Of a DNA stretch of 64,000 bases, positions 24,061 through 35,893 are shown one piece after another. The DNA is from Scleropages formosus (lineage: Eukaryota; Chordata; Actinopteri; Osteoglossiformes; Osteoglossidae), in the NCBI RefSeq assembly GCF_900964775.1, contig NC_041826.1, forward strand, positions 23,216,612 through 23,280,611. The letters run 5' to 3'. The position numbers and the translations under genes are program-made. The notes beneath the pieces were generated by a model. That model made no database searches and was not told the DNA's origin. It saw only the letters and a program-made list of their open reading frames with translations. Within the stretch, counting starts at the first letter, position 1. Every line of letters starts with the position of its first letter.

Positions 24061-24470
24061 AATGGAAATTCGGAGAACCTGGTACCGTTTCGCCGAGCGC
24101 GTGTACCCCGTTATGGGAGTAATACGTGCGTTCTCTGTCACCGTTCACGGGTCTGACTCGAGTGTCGCCCGCTCGCGCTCAAAGACCCGGGATCGCGCTC
24201 CTCGCGTCGTCGCGGTTCGCTTTAAGGGGGAGGAGCCACGCGGAGCCCGCAGCGAGGCGTCGTGAGGCGTCGTGACTCGTTCTTTCGGAAGTGGAGGAAG
24301 AGCTCGGAGTTGAGCCGCGGCCCCCGCGGACGGACGGCTGGATCGGAGGACCCCGGGGACTGAGCGCGAGCCTTCGGGAAGCGGCCGCATCGAGAACGCG
24401 CCTGCAGGGACGCGCGCGGGGCGCCGCACATGAACACAAACAAGTCAAGTGTGGGAACACGTGTAGACAC
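24060..24470 (+). promoter_or_regulatory. slc8b1: CpG-dense putative promoter and leader of slc8b1
   Basis: CpG density is high throughout, with Sp1-like GC boxes (gggggaggagccacg near 24226) and an ETS-like cggaagtgg near 24286. It lies 400-800 bp upstream of the slc8b1 start codon. A noncoding first exon probably ends between here and the acceptor at 24758-24759. This is inferred from composition and position only. Confidence 0.5.
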
Positions 24471-24715
24471 ATCGGAGCTCTGGGAAGAGGAGGCGCTCGG
24501 CGGAGGTTTTTCGCTTCGTGTTTCACCAGCTGTTACACTGTGTGTTTACACTGTTTACGCTGTTGTCGGGCTGCGCGCAAAGAGCGAGATCATCACACGG
24601 ACGAATCGCAGAGTGAAAGTGACTGATTGGCTGCTGCTCTTTCATTACAGAGACATGATGATTGATTGTTGCGCTGGTAAGAGAGTGTAACCGGTGGCTC
24701 TCTATAATAAGTTAC

Positions 24716-24759
24716 CTCTCCTTCCTTCCTTCCTTCCTTCCTTGTCCCTCTTTTCCAGC
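24716..24759 (+). repeat. (CTTC)n repeat forming the polypyrimidine tract of an slc8b1 acceptor
   Basis: About six CTTC units run into ttgtccctcttttccag, an acceptor ending at 24759 just before the first coding exon. The tetranucleotide repeat supplies much of the pyrimidine tract. Confidence 0.7.
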
Positions 24760-24766
24760 CCGCGCG

Positions 24767-25069
24767 ATGGACTAAGGCGCTATGCCGGGAGCGCGCGCCC
24801 CCGCGTCCTCGCTCTCCTGCCGCGGCGCTCGTCTCGTTCCCTCGGTTGAACCCGCCGCGTCCCCGCGGTCGTCATGTCCTACAGCACGGCGGCCTCCTCC
24901 TGGGAGGACATGTCCACGGTCCAAGTGCAGGGGGCGGCCGACGAGGTGCGTCCCTGGCAGCCCCCCCCCCCAACACACACACACACACACACAACACACA
25001 AGCGAAGTTGCAAAAAAAAAGTCAGTTTTTCTATTTTCTTCAAAGAAATGTTTTATACACTCGCAATAG
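24767..25069 (+). promoter_or_regulatory. slc8b1: upstream ORFs in the slc8b1 leader
   Basis: Two AUGs precede the main start in the same exon. The first, at 24767, encodes only Met-Asp. The second, at 24782, opens a frame that runs out of frame across the main start and past the donor after 24945. Such uORFs usually lower translation of the main frame. Whether the leader starts upstream of both is not shown by the sequence. Confidence 0.45.
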
Positions 25070-28000
25070 GTGTATTTGAGGTAACGTCGCGGTATGTGTG
25101 TGACAGCACAGTAAAATACGGTACAGACTGCAGCAGTACTTCTGTGTAAGTCACTAAGCGGTAGATAAATAACCCTAAAAAGTATCCCAGCAGTGTCGCG
25201 AGGTCTAACGCTATTAATGCACGATGTTTGGGACACAGTAGCGCTCAGTTCAGAGCAGGAAAAGATTGATTGATTGATTGATTGATTTATTTATTTATTT
25301 TTTAGGGGGGTGCGGTGGCACAGTGGGTTGGACCACAGTCCTGCTCTCCAGTGGGTCTGGGGTTCGAATCCCGCTTGGGGTGCCTTGCGGCGGACTGGCG
25401 TCCCGTCCTGGGTGTGTCCCCTCCCCCTCCGGCCTTACGCCCTGTGTTGCCGGATAGGCTCCGGTTCCCCGTGACCCCGTATGGGACAAGCGGTTCTGAA
25501 AATGTGTGTGTGTTTATTTTTTATTTTAATTTTTATATGTGCTTCTCGAGCTGCGTTAGAGCATAATTTGTGTTCCGCGCACACTCATACAGCGTATCCT
25601 CACTGCCTATGGGAGCGCTCACGTAACAGCTTCCCTCTGGTCCCATCAGCCACGTGTCCCTTGTTCCTTACGGGGACAACAGCTGTCCTCTTGCTGCCTC
25701 CGCAGTGTCACCTGGTGATGAAGCTGAACGGCAGCCAGCGCTGCCTCTTCATCCTGAACACCCCCGACTGCTCCCAGGAGGACGGCTTCATCAGCTACCT
25801 GAGGGTGGCCTTCTGTTCGTTCCCGGCTCACCTCTTCCCCCTCGCCATCTTCCTCTATGTGAGTCGCCCGGTACCTCCGCGCGCGTCTTGGCGTTACCAG
25901 AGGAGTCGCCGGTCTCCGCCGGGCTCCCGCAGCTCGCCGGTACGGGGTAAACCCCCGTCTTTTGAGTAGAAGCGTCAGGTGAGCAGGTGAGGTGTAGTCG
26001 TGTCAAGTGTCTCGATGGGACGAGTTACGTTTTGACTCGTGTTCCTCCGTCCGTACGTGGCGGGGCCTTCTGATGCGTGCTCGCTGTGTGACGGAGTGTC
26101 GCCTGCTCACGTTATGGTTCCGCAGCCATTAAAACGCACATTTGACGCACGTATCGATACGCGATGGAGATCGGCCCGTTGCCGCGGCAACCCTCGTGGT
26201 GTGGAACTCGCGCATCTTCCCGTTGTGTCTTGCAGGCTCTTTGGCTTCTCCTCCTGTTTATGGCCCTTGGACTCACGGCGTCGAAGTTGTAAGCAGTTGC
26301 GTCCCGCCAACAGCGTGCGTGCGTTGCGGTCACACGCGTGTGTATGTGCAGCTGAAAGTGTTGCAGGCCTTCGGCCGGTGGTCAGCAGCCCGCTCTTATC
26401 TCCAGCCGACCTCGCGCCGCTCTGCGGCTTTCGCTGCTGTTGAGCGGCTGAGAGATACGAAGAAAAGGAGAAGCTGACGCTTGGCTTTCCTTCTTGTCGG
26501 TGTGTGTGTGTGTGTGTGGTCGGCCTCCACGTCGAAAGCACTCGTGCGCGGTTTCGCAGCGAATGTTGCACTTACACACTTCCCTCCTGCAGTTTCTGCC
26601 CCAACCTGTCAGCAATATCTGCCACCCTGCGACTGACGCACAACGTGGCTGTATCCTTACGTTTACTTTCATTCGTTTATCTGGTCCTTTTCTCCAAAGC
26701 GACTTTAAGAAGTGTTCAGCTACTTAGTTATTTGCCCGTTTATGCAGCTGGGTAATTTTACTGGAGTGATTCAGGGTAAGTACCTTGCTCAAGAGTACTA
26801 CAGCTTGAGGTGGGATTTGAACCCGCGACCTTTGGGTCCAAAGGCAGTAGCTCTAAGCACTACGCGACTGGCTGCCCCGTACTTTGCTGGCACACACACT
26901 TTTGCCAACAGGGCCCCACCGCACACATCAGCATGGAGTGGGTTTAAAAAAAAAAAAAAAAGATGACAGAATCAAAATGTCAGTGATGAGTGTTGGGGGT
27001 TTTTTTTGGTATAAATGATTTAGCTTTTTTGCTTCATTTGTTGTATCTCTCACTTCCTTGACAAACGTGTGACCAGGGAGTGACCTTCCTGGCTCTGGGA
27101 AATGGGGCACCGGATGTATTCAGCGCAGTGGCTGCGTTCTCGCACCCGCACACAGCAGGCCTGGCCATCGGGGCGCTTTTTGGTGAGTCTGATGCCGGAG
27201 ATTTTTTTTTAATTTCCATCACTGATAATCATAATACAGTGGTTTATGGTGCGAGTGCGGCGCTGAGGCGGGAAAGTTCCGGTTCGACATTCGTCAGCGC
27301 GGAGCCGCACGTCGGTCGCCGTGTTCGGTGTCTCCCGGCTGCTGAGCACGTTGCGCAGCGCGACTACCGGTCCGAAGGAGGACAGAGTTTGTAAGTGATC
27401 GGAACTGGACCGTGTGAAACATTCATAGAAAGAAGCACTTTTACTTTCGGGAGGATGTGAAATGAGGGTGGGGGGGTCTTGATGCTCTTCTGCTGTCCCT
27501 CTCTTATGAAACAGTGGAAAGTCAGTCCTTTTCGCTGACTTCCCCCGAGTGCCGCTTGAGCAGGACGCTTCTGAACCGTATAAATCCTTGAAAATAAGTC
27601 AACCCGCAGCACATCTTGTTGCCTAGCAACTGCGTGACCCCCCCCCCGTTTCTTTACTGAAATCGCTATGAGAAAGCAAGCCTGTCTGTGTGGTTGGGGA
27701 TGTCATTTGTCTAACGGCTCTTGTCCTTCTTCCCCCCGGACTCCTCAGGAGCGGGGATCTTTGTTACGACTGTCGTCGCAGGCGGCGTGGCCCTGGTCAA
27801 GCCCTTCACGGTGGCCTCCCGGCCCTTCCTGCGGGACGTCATCTTTTACATGTGCGCCGTCTTCTGGACCTTCGTCATCCTCTTCAAGGGACAGATGACC
27901 CTGGGAGAGACGCTGGGTAAGTCGCTATTCGAGTCGAAGCCCCTCCCACGTGGGGCGTGGCCTCTCCTTCGCACGTCTCTTGTTGTGCCGACTCATTGGC

Positions 28001-29840
28001 TGCTTTCCGTCATTTTGAGACTCTTTATCACCGACAATAATAATGAAGCCTGAAGCAAAAAGGTTTTTGAAAACGTGGTAAAAGATGAACAAGCACAGAA
28101 AGCCTTACTTGTACAGTCAGTCCCCGGGTTATGAACGTCTGACTTGCATACAACCCGTAGTTGTGAACGACCCACCGTAAAGCCTATTATATTAAAAAGT
28201 TTGAGTTACACACAATGATTCCTAATAACAAACGGCTCTACTTTGCGACGAGCATCAAAATATCGTGCGTCTACAGCGGCTCGTTGAGGCGTGAGCCGAG
28301 GTAGGACAGACTTCCTGCTTTTCACTCGGACCACGTTGCTGTTAAAAGTAACTTGTGCGTCACGGTATTTGGCTAATTTTTTTGTTTTTACGCTGGTAAC
28401 CGTGGCACCAGAGTATAATGTGATACAAGTGATGGTGATGCATCAAAGAAAAGGGAAATTATCACAATTAAAACTAAAGTGGAAATGATAAAGCGATCGG
28501 AAAAAGGTGAAACGCCAACGAAGATTGGAAAAGTGAACATTAAAGTTTCTTTAATGTCTTTATACCTACACACACACACACACACGCGCGCTTTCTGTCA
28601 CTCTCTATTATAAATACCGTAGTTGTCACGTTCACTCCCTGCACCTCAACCAGCAGCTTCAAACAGAGCCCTCGGGTATAAAAGACACTTCTCGGCCTCT
28701 TCGTAATTGTGGAATCTCACTCGATACGACCGTCCCTTTGTGTTCTCAAACCTCCCTCGCTTTGCTCTTCCAAGTCCTGTCCCTCATCGGTCCCCAGTCC
28801 CGTTCCACATCTCTTCGATAGCGACCGACCGCGATTTCGGATCCTCGCCTCCGTTCGGTTCTCCGATCGACCGACCGACCGACCGTTCGCCCGTTCGCCC
28901 GTCCCCGACCGCGAGAACACGTCTAGTCCTTTGATTCTGAATAAACGATCGTGCGCTTGGGTCCAGCCTCCTGCGTGTCCCGTTCATCATCACAGTAGTA
29001 ACATTTATTATCTCTTTCTGTTTCCCTCTCTGTTATAAATAGTCGTTACTTTCATTATTGTTATCGTTACATTCCATGGTCTTTCTAGACTGATGGATGC
29101 CAATGATGATGATCATTACATTGTATTATTATTGTTACTCTATTGTTATATGAAAGATGTTTTAGTGTATCCAGAAGTGTTTCTTTAACGTTCTTTATGC
29201 ATAGAAAGGTACACTAAATACTATATACTAAGAGAAACATTTGACTAGCTGACGTTAGACACGAGCCGTAGCTACAGTAACTGTTCCGACTTACGTACAA
29301 ATCCGACTTAAAGACGGATTTAGCTACGGAACTCGTTCGTAATCCGGGGACTGTCCGTGTTAAAACTTGAAGTGATAGAATGTATAGAATTCCCTTGAAA
29401 GGCAACATCGTTATGAATGAGATGAACGTGGAGAGAACGTGCAAACTGCGCATAGACCGAGCCGGATTCGAACGCACAAACCAGGAGCTGCGAGGCACCT
29501 GCTGCACCGCTGTGCACCAGGGCAACGCTGTAAAAGAGCGTGAAAAGCAAAAATAAATTTCCTGTAAATTATGAGCGGGAAAGTGGATTAAAAAGGGACA
29601 CGTCCGTTACGTATGAGGGTTCTGGATCAGAAGGTGTCCACACTTGGTTCGGAATTAAAATGTCTGTTTAAAAGGTAAAGCAGGAATTTTAGCGAAGAAT
29701 GAGGTGAAACTCGGAAATGCTTTATTTTTCACATTTAAATGAATGTTAACGAAGGGTTTATCTCGCGAGAATTCGCTTCGCAGTCCGATTTTCAGGAATG
29801 AATTTTGCGTGTGAGCTGAGAAGAATGGGAAATGCGCACA

Positions 29841-29887
<47 letters not shown>

Positions 29888-32800
29888 TAGGGTGTGTCTG
29901 CAGAATCCTTTACACACTTTCCTGTTGAAAATGAAATAAAGCAAGAATGCTTGCAACGTGTTGTTCTCTTCCTTGGCACCTGCTGCTCCAGTGTCCTGTA
30001 CAGCTGCATATTTGTGGTCGGCTGAGTTTTCTAGTTTACCGCTTCGTCTCAAGATGTTTCCGAGAAGTTCGAGGTCACGATTTCTGAACTGCGGAAGGGA
30101 GCAGGAACAGAGTGTCATGTGTCACGCTGATAAATGTGTGATGAACGTTGGTTCGTATGGTAAATGGTGACGTTTGCACTTTTCTCTTGCAGGATACATC
30201 AGCCTGTACGTACTCTACGTCCTCACGGTCATCATCAGCGCTTATATCTACAACCGTCAGAAGCGCTTCATCAACGGGCCCTTGCAGAACAGCCCCGCTC
30301 ACGTACCGGGTACGAGTCGGTGGAAACGTGCGAAATATTGGTGTCTGCAGGATTGTGTCGTTTCGTCGTAGTCGGTTTTAATTCCGTGTAAACCTTTCTA
30401 AAGGTTTCCACCCCCAGCTTTATTGACAGAATAAGCAGAGTACAAACACTTGAGATATTGGTTCAAATCCTAGGTTTGGGTACAGCTTGTGTTCCTCGTT
30501 CTCTTTATACCGAAACTATATTTCTATGAATCGTATGCTTTTGAAATGCATGTCTTTAGACTGTGGGAGGAAACCAGAGCAGCGGGAGGAAACCGCACGT
30601 ACACGAGGAGAACACGCAAACTCCACACACGTTGAGTGGGGATCGAACCCACGCAACTCGGTGTGCCGCTGTGCTTCTTTTCCATTCGCAGTTGCCAAGT
30701 TTTTAATTTTTTATTAACTGAACATAACTACTCCCGAGATACTACGAGTTCAGGGGTAAAGCTGTTCATCTTCCTCCGCAGCCTTGCATTCGGAATCCGA
30801 TGACGAAAGCCCAGGTTACACTCCGTCGTCGAGCATCCAGGGCTGCGGTACGTTACCCTCGTCGAACCTTTTCGACTGAACGAGTCCGAGTCCCGTTAAC
30901 GGAATTTGATTTGACGGCGCTTACCCTGCCTACGTACCCTAGTCAGTTAAGTCTGTGTGCGTGTGCGTGCGCGTGAGTGTGTGCGCGTGCGCATCACGTG
31001 CCAGTGCCGATTCGCCGTGCGTTACCGAGCGAGTTCCGAACCGCGTGTGCCGGTGTGTTACCGTACAGAGAGCGAGTACCAGCCCTTGCTGCCCTACACG
31101 GAGTCCACCACCCAGATCTTCCTCGGCTCCCTCAACCCAGTGGACGGCAGGAAGTGGAGGAGGAAGCCCTGGTACTGGAGGGCCTTAAAAGTGGTGAAAG
31201 TACGTGCACGTACGATATTTCCGGAGTTTGCCGACGTCGAGGGCCCGTCAAATAAGAGTTGCGATGGTTTGACAACAGATGATCTCCTCCCATAAGGGAC
31301 ACGTGTGAGACTCTCCTCTCCCAATGCTAGATTCCCATGGAGGTGCTGCTGGTGCTCACCGTGCCCGTGGTGGACCCCGACAAAGAGGACCGCAACTGGA
31401 GAAGACCTCTCAACTGTCTGCATCTTCTCACGGGGCCGCTGGTGTGCGTGCTCACCTTCAACTCGGGAAAGTGTGCGTGTTTCTTTCCTCAGCTGACCCG
31501 CGCGCACCAGCGTCACCCTCTTCTGCATGCCGTGCCGCACTTCCTTTCCCAATAATTCTCTCTATTGTTCTACCAGGACCTGGGTCGCATCACCAAGTTC
31601 CTGGTTGTTTCTCGGATGTCGCGGCTCGTTAATTATTTAAAGGCGCATTATGCAATTCCTCGTACGCGGACGTCTATTTTGATCTCTAAAGCAAAGCTGT
31701 AATTCAGTCTTTCGGACCGACCCGTTGCCCGTGTCCCGAGAACCCGGGTTTTCACCCGGTCACGTATGCCTGTCATGTTTTGCTTTTTTTAAACAAAGTA
31801 AGATGAGTAAAGATCGGCAACACGAGCGTGGCTTCTCCCTGCAGACGGCCTCTTCTACATCCAGGGCGAGTTCCCGGTCTGGGCGTTAACTCTCGCCGTC
31901 GGCTCCTTCCTCGGCCTCATCGTCTTCTGCAGCACCGTCAACGACCGTCCCCCCAGATACCACTTTGTGAGTGAGACAAACGTGTGAGATGCATCTCCGG
32001 ATGTTCTCTTCGGGTATTCCGTTGGACGGCTTTGTGCCGATGCCAGACCGGGATCCCTCAGCCCCGTCTTAAACCGTGCTGGTAGATCGAGCGAGGACCG
32101 CGTTACGGCGTTGTGCAACGCTCTCGTTTTGTTCTCCTCCTGAAGCTCTTTGCCCTGCTGGGCTTCCTGGTGAGCGCCATGTGGATCAACACGGCCGCGT
32201 CGGAGGTGGTCAGCCTGCTGCGCACGCTCGGAGTGGTCTTCAGTCTCAGCAACACGGTGCTGGGCCTCACGCTGCTGGCCTGGGGCAACAGCATCGGAGG
32301 TACCCTGCCGGACGCGCGCCGGAGTCCGTGATCGCCGACCCCTCCCCCCACTTTGTCTGTGTACATTTCAATAAATGTAAAAAACATCCAGAAAATATAG
32401 TGGGGCATTTCGTTGTACTTATAGAAACTGAGTTAAGTTGAAGTGTTAAGGTGCTCAGTGAAACAGCTGGTAGTGTAGGGGTTAGCGCTGCTGCCTTTGG
32501 ACCCCAAGGTTGCAGGTTCGAGCCTCCTCTCTGGCTGTAGTACCCTTGAGCAAGGTAGGTACTTGCCCTGAATTGCTCCAGTAAAATTACCCAGCTGTAT
32601 AAATGAGTAAATGACTGTGTTGCTTTGGAGAAAAGCATCAGCTGAAGGACTAAATGTGAAAGTAATAAGGCAGCACATGGATATTGCATCCAGTGTCTGT
32701 AAAGGGAGGTAATGTGGCTCCACCCTCTTCTTTTCAGACTGCTTCTCTGACATCACCATCGCACGCCAGGGGTATCCGCGCATGGCCATCTCCGCCTGCT

Positions 32801-33777
32801 TTGGGGGCATCATCTTCAGTATCCTTCGCCGGAGGGTGCCGTGCTGGAGCTTCTCGAAAGGGCGGAGCGCAGGCAGCTCGTTGCTTCGATATTACTGCGT
32901 GTGTCAGAGTGCCGCTCGATTCTTCCCGGTACTCCCTCAGGATATTTTGAGAAACTTTCCGGAAACTAAAGGCAGCGGAATAGACCCCTGAGCAAAGGTG
33001 GGTCGAAAGAGGTCGCACGGAGGATGCTCCACCGCTCCTCCGGTGCTACCTAGCTGTGAAAGTTGGGCTAATTCAAGACGAGCCGTTGGAAACGGGTTTG
33101 CGGGTTACGGTTTGAAGACGAGATTTATGATTGCAGCCGCACCCTTTGGATCCAAAGGTCGCAGGTTCAAATCCCACCTACTGCCGCAGCACTTTTCATC
33201 AAGGTACTTGCCCTGAATTGCACCAGTAAAAACCACCCGGCTCTATAAATGGGTAAATAATTTTTAATGTAAATCTTTAAAGTTTTGTCGGCTAAATGAA
33301 TAAATGTAAATGTAAGATGATTCCCCGGCGAACTGCAGGCGTGTGTCCGTACAGGCCGGTAGGCATGTCCTCGTGTGGTGAAGAAAAGATGTGGTTCCTT
33401 AACCACACTGCTTGTCAGATATGGTTTTTGGCGTGGGGCTCGGCTGCTTGCTGCAAATGTTCACGCACGACAACGTGGTGAAGGTAAGTGCGAGAGCTCG
33501 CCGCACGCGAAGCACCCGTCGGAGCGTCCGGGGCCACGTCGGCACGGCGCTCACTTCTCGTTCCGCCGCTTCGCTTTGGCAGCTGGAGCCCGAGGGGCTC
33601 CTCGGATGGGTGCTGGCGGGGGCCCTGGGCTGCAGCCTGGCCATCTCCTTCGTGCTCGTCCCGCTGCAGCGCTTCCACCTGAGCCGCGCCTACGGGTTCT
33701 TCCTGCTCGTCTTCTACGCCGTCTTCCTCCTGGTGGCGCTGCTCACGGAATTCGGCAAGATCCGAATGGACTGGTGA
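24874..33777 (+). CDS. slc8b1: SLC8B1 / NCLX, mitochondrial sodium/calcium(lithium) exchanger (15 coding exons, complete)
   Basis: NCLX exports Ca2+ from the mitochondrial matrix in exchange for Na+ or Li+ across the inner membrane. Exons read: 24874-24945, 25706-25858, 26236-26288, 26593-26650, 27077-27182, 27749-27916, 30193-30309, 30782-30847, 31069-31199, 31331-31472, 31845-31966, 32146-32299, 32738-32818, 33419-33483 and 33583-33777, in consistent phase, for 560 residues (human about 584). The two inverted exchanger repeats are clear: alpha-1 with [18 protein letters not shown] and alpha-2 with [18 protein letters not shown], holding the ion-binding GNGAPD and GNSIGD motifs. Between them are hydrophobic helices and a soluble loop with an acidic stretch ([12 protein letters not shown]), then [20 protein letters not shown]. 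The C-terminus ends [12 protein letters not shown]. The ATG at 24874 was chosen because it gives a conserved-length protein; upstream ATGs at 24767 and 24782 are out of frame. Confidence 0.96.
25305..25512 (+). repeat. type-A tRNA-derived SINE in slc8b1 intron 1
   Basis: This is the only sense-strand copy of the family here. It has a tRNA-like head with an A box (tggcacagtgggttgg) and a perfect B box (ggttcgaatcc), a GC-rich body (ggcgtcccgtcctgggtgtg) and a TG-rich tail. Antisense copies lie at 22953, 46041, 47836, 51193, 55364 and 59551. Confidence 0.9.
26660..26880 (-). repeat. type-B SINE in slc8b1 intron 4
   Basis: An antisense copy starts only about 10 bp after the donor of the exon ending 26650. 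It shows cttttctccaaagcgacttt, gtaccttgctcaag and gatttgaacccgcgacc. Confidence 0.85.
28114..29359 (+). mobile_element. Tigger/pogo-like Tc1-mariner DNA transposon, internally deleted
   Basis: Imperfect terminal inverted repeats face each other: cagtccccgggttatgaacg at 28118 and its counterpart cagtccccggattacgaacg read in reverse from about 29354. The left end follows TA, as expected for this superfamily. Inside, plus frame 28428-28535 encodes [20 protein letters not shown] and then ETPTKIGK, matching the N-terminal CENP-B/pogo helix-turn-helix of Tigger transposases. No DDE catalytic domain follows, so the copy cannot encode active transposase. A solo LTR (28624-28994) is inserted in it. 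It lies in slc8b1 intron 6. Confidence 0.82.
28624..28994 (+). mobile_element. solo LTR of an LTR retroelement (fossil), nested in the Tigger-like element
   Basis: The 371-bp unit begins TG and ends CA, is flanked on both sides by the 5-bp direct repeat GTAGT (28619-28623 and 28995-28999), and carries a TATAAAA box near 28677 and an AATAAA signal near 28939. A 5-bp target duplication fits Gypsy-like or ERV-like families. No internal coding region is present, so this is a solo LTR. Intact duplications suggest it is younger than its Tigger host. Confidence 0.82.
29400..29530 (+). repeat. fragment of the type-C dispersed repeat
   Basis: The stretch gtggagagaacgtgcaaact ... gccggattcgaacgcac matches the 3' half of the type-C repeat seen at 30545, 36840, 40870 and 47560. 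Confidence 0.6.
29848..29886. repeat. (TG)n microsatellite
   Basis: A nearly pure TG run of about 20 units in slc8b1 intron 6. Confidence 0.95.
30545..30665 (+). repeat. type-C dispersed repeat fragment
   Basis: It shows gactgtgggaggaaaccaga, gaacacgcaaactccacaca and ggggatcgaacccacg, the common fish repeat also present near the iqcd genes. It lies in slc8b1 intron 7. Confidence 0.7.
32455..32665 (+). repeat. type-B SINE in slc8b1 intron 12
   Basis: A sense copy with tRNA-like head (agctggtagtgtaggggtta, B box ggttcgagcc), then acccttgagcaaggtaggta, attgctccagtaaaattacc and gctttggagaaaagcatcag. Confidence 0.88.
33125..33315 (+). repeat. type-B SINE in slc8b1 intron 13
   Basis: A sense copy lacking the first part of the head; B box ggttcaaatcc, then caaggtacttgccctgaatt and a tail ending gtaaatgtaa. 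Confidence 0.8.
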
Positions 33778-35893
33778 GCCCCGAAACGGGGCCCCCCCTC
33801 CGGAGGAAGGGCCCTCGGTCCGGTCCCCCGTCTGCGTGTCCGAATTGTTTTCTCGGGGCTCTTTGTGTCTCAGTCATGCTTTTAAGGTGAGGGTTTTGGG
33901 GTTTTAACACTGTTTACCGCTGTAAATGTTTTCGGTGTTATTTCAGTCGACCGTGAAAATAGGGTATATTTTTTTTTATGCAATCATTTATTAAAATTTT
34001 ATGATTTTACTGTTTCGGAGGTCCTGTTTTAAAGACCCCCTTCCTGCATTCGGAGTAGTCAGGCAGTAGGAGTGAATACCGTAAGTTACGTGTTGACGCT
34101 TCAGTGCTCACCGTTTACTTCTCTTATTTTTCCCACCTAAAATTGTGCTCCTTATACCTTTTGAGTTGCTGTTTTGATCCAGGTCTCACATTACTGCTAT
34201 TTCATCTTTGGTAGGTAATTTTAATTTTTACTCTATCGAGTTGTCAGTCGTGTTTAAGGTTCCCAAAGCCCCCCCCCACACCCGGTGTGCACACCACTCC
34301 GTGCCCTGTTGCGGCAGCTGTAGCCCAAACTGGGGAATTTGGGTAGAGAAGCACCTCTGTGCTGCTGCCTTCGCTGCTACTTCTTGCCCTTGTGTGAAGG
34401 ACCCCCCGTGAGGCCCTATCTGCGGCTTTTCTCCGAACGCACGAACCCACCCCGTGCTCCCGGCACCTTCGCTTTCCACTTATTCAGCCTTAGCCGTGAC
34501 CTCAGGGACAGCGCTTCCCGCTCCGCACCGTTGCAGGATCCCGGTGACCCCGGCGCGTTTCCTCGGACGTTCTGGGCCCCTCGCAACAGGACAGATTCCA
34601 GGGGTCACTGAAATGAACTCATTTTTAAGAGTGATGTGCTTAAATTCCGCTCGCTCTCCACGCAGGAGTTCCCTTCCAGTCCATCTGAATTCTTTACAGG
34701 AATCAGCTGAGGCACCGAAGAGGACATTAGTGGTCACTTTTGCGGCCCCGTAAAGTAACCGTACCCAGGAATGGCTTTGACTTGCTGTACATCTCACTCA
34801 GTACTTGTCGTGACTGCAGCGAACGAAAGGAATCGAGTTCAACCTTTGCGTCTGTGACCTTGTGATTTTCCTTCGCCGTTCCGACATTTAATTACTTGAC
34901 CACGGCTGGATTGCTGGTCTCCGAAATCTCTGTCCAGCTGTGTGGCAACTGTTCTCGATACTGAGCGTTACTTTGTGGCCGTTTTTATCGAAAGGCGAAT
35001 AAACGCCACCGTTGATTTGCACCAGGGCTGGATGTTTCTCATCACAAGGTGGAACTTGTCAAAGTGTAGTATTATCATTTTGGTTGTTTCCTGATTCATG
35101 TGAACATGTGCATGTAACTCATCTTACACAAACTCGTTTATTCCGAGACTTTAAAGGAGGGAAAATCAGATTAATGGGGTGCAATAGTTTTATCACCTTT
35201 GGGAAATACTAATTTTAAGCAAGTGTACTTTACTAGTGTCAGTATGCAAATATTACCAGTCATTTGGGGTGAATGTGTCTCCCCCTTGTATTCTTTGTGT
35301 GCGTTAACCCTACTTGTTTTATAGCAAATCTTGTGTGTGTACAATTGTGATGCAATTTAAACTACCATCACTAAATTACATAAATTTATATTCAATAAAG
35401 ATGTCTTATTTTGCGCATGTGATTTTTAGCCTATTTGATATGTAAGTAATATTTTCCTGTGTATTTGTTGTTGTATATCTTCACTTGTCTATTTTCCAAG
35501 GAGCAAAAACAACCTGCGTTTCCATGTCCTGCCTTTAGTGGGCAGTAAAACACCCGTCCAAACCACCTTTACATCTTTGCTTACAGTCCTCTGGGGACTT
35601 GTACCTGCTGTAGGCAATGTTGTTTTGCCCTCCCCCGTTGAGGGTATCTTTGGGTAGAAGACAGGTGGAGATGGCATGGTGGTGATCAGGGTTTATATGT
35701 TCATGATTGACAGGTGAGCATAAATGTGGCTGATCTAACATGTGCCCCCCCCCCCCCCCCCCAGCACAAATGCTGGATTTTTCTGAACTATATTGAATGT
35801 GCTTGGTTTTCTCAGTATATCATTAAAGTACAGTGGAGGCTAGATCCAGTTCTTCGCAGATACAACGTGAAGCACAGGCAACAGACCGATGGC
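33778..35893 (+). other. slc8b1: slc8b1 3' UTR and intergenic spacer to iqcd
   Basis: Polyadenylation hexamers AATAAA at 34998-35003 and 35394-35399 are candidate ends for slc8b1, giving a 3' UTR of about 1.2 or 1.6 kb. A run of about 17 C residues at 35745-35762 precedes the convergent iqcd copy. No exon is seen. Confidence 0.5.

Noticed and set aside
24291-24690. ORFs of 82-115 codons in the slc8b1 CpG-rich leader
   Set aside because: High GC reduces stop codons there; neither strand shows a conserved protein, and the known gene starts downstream.
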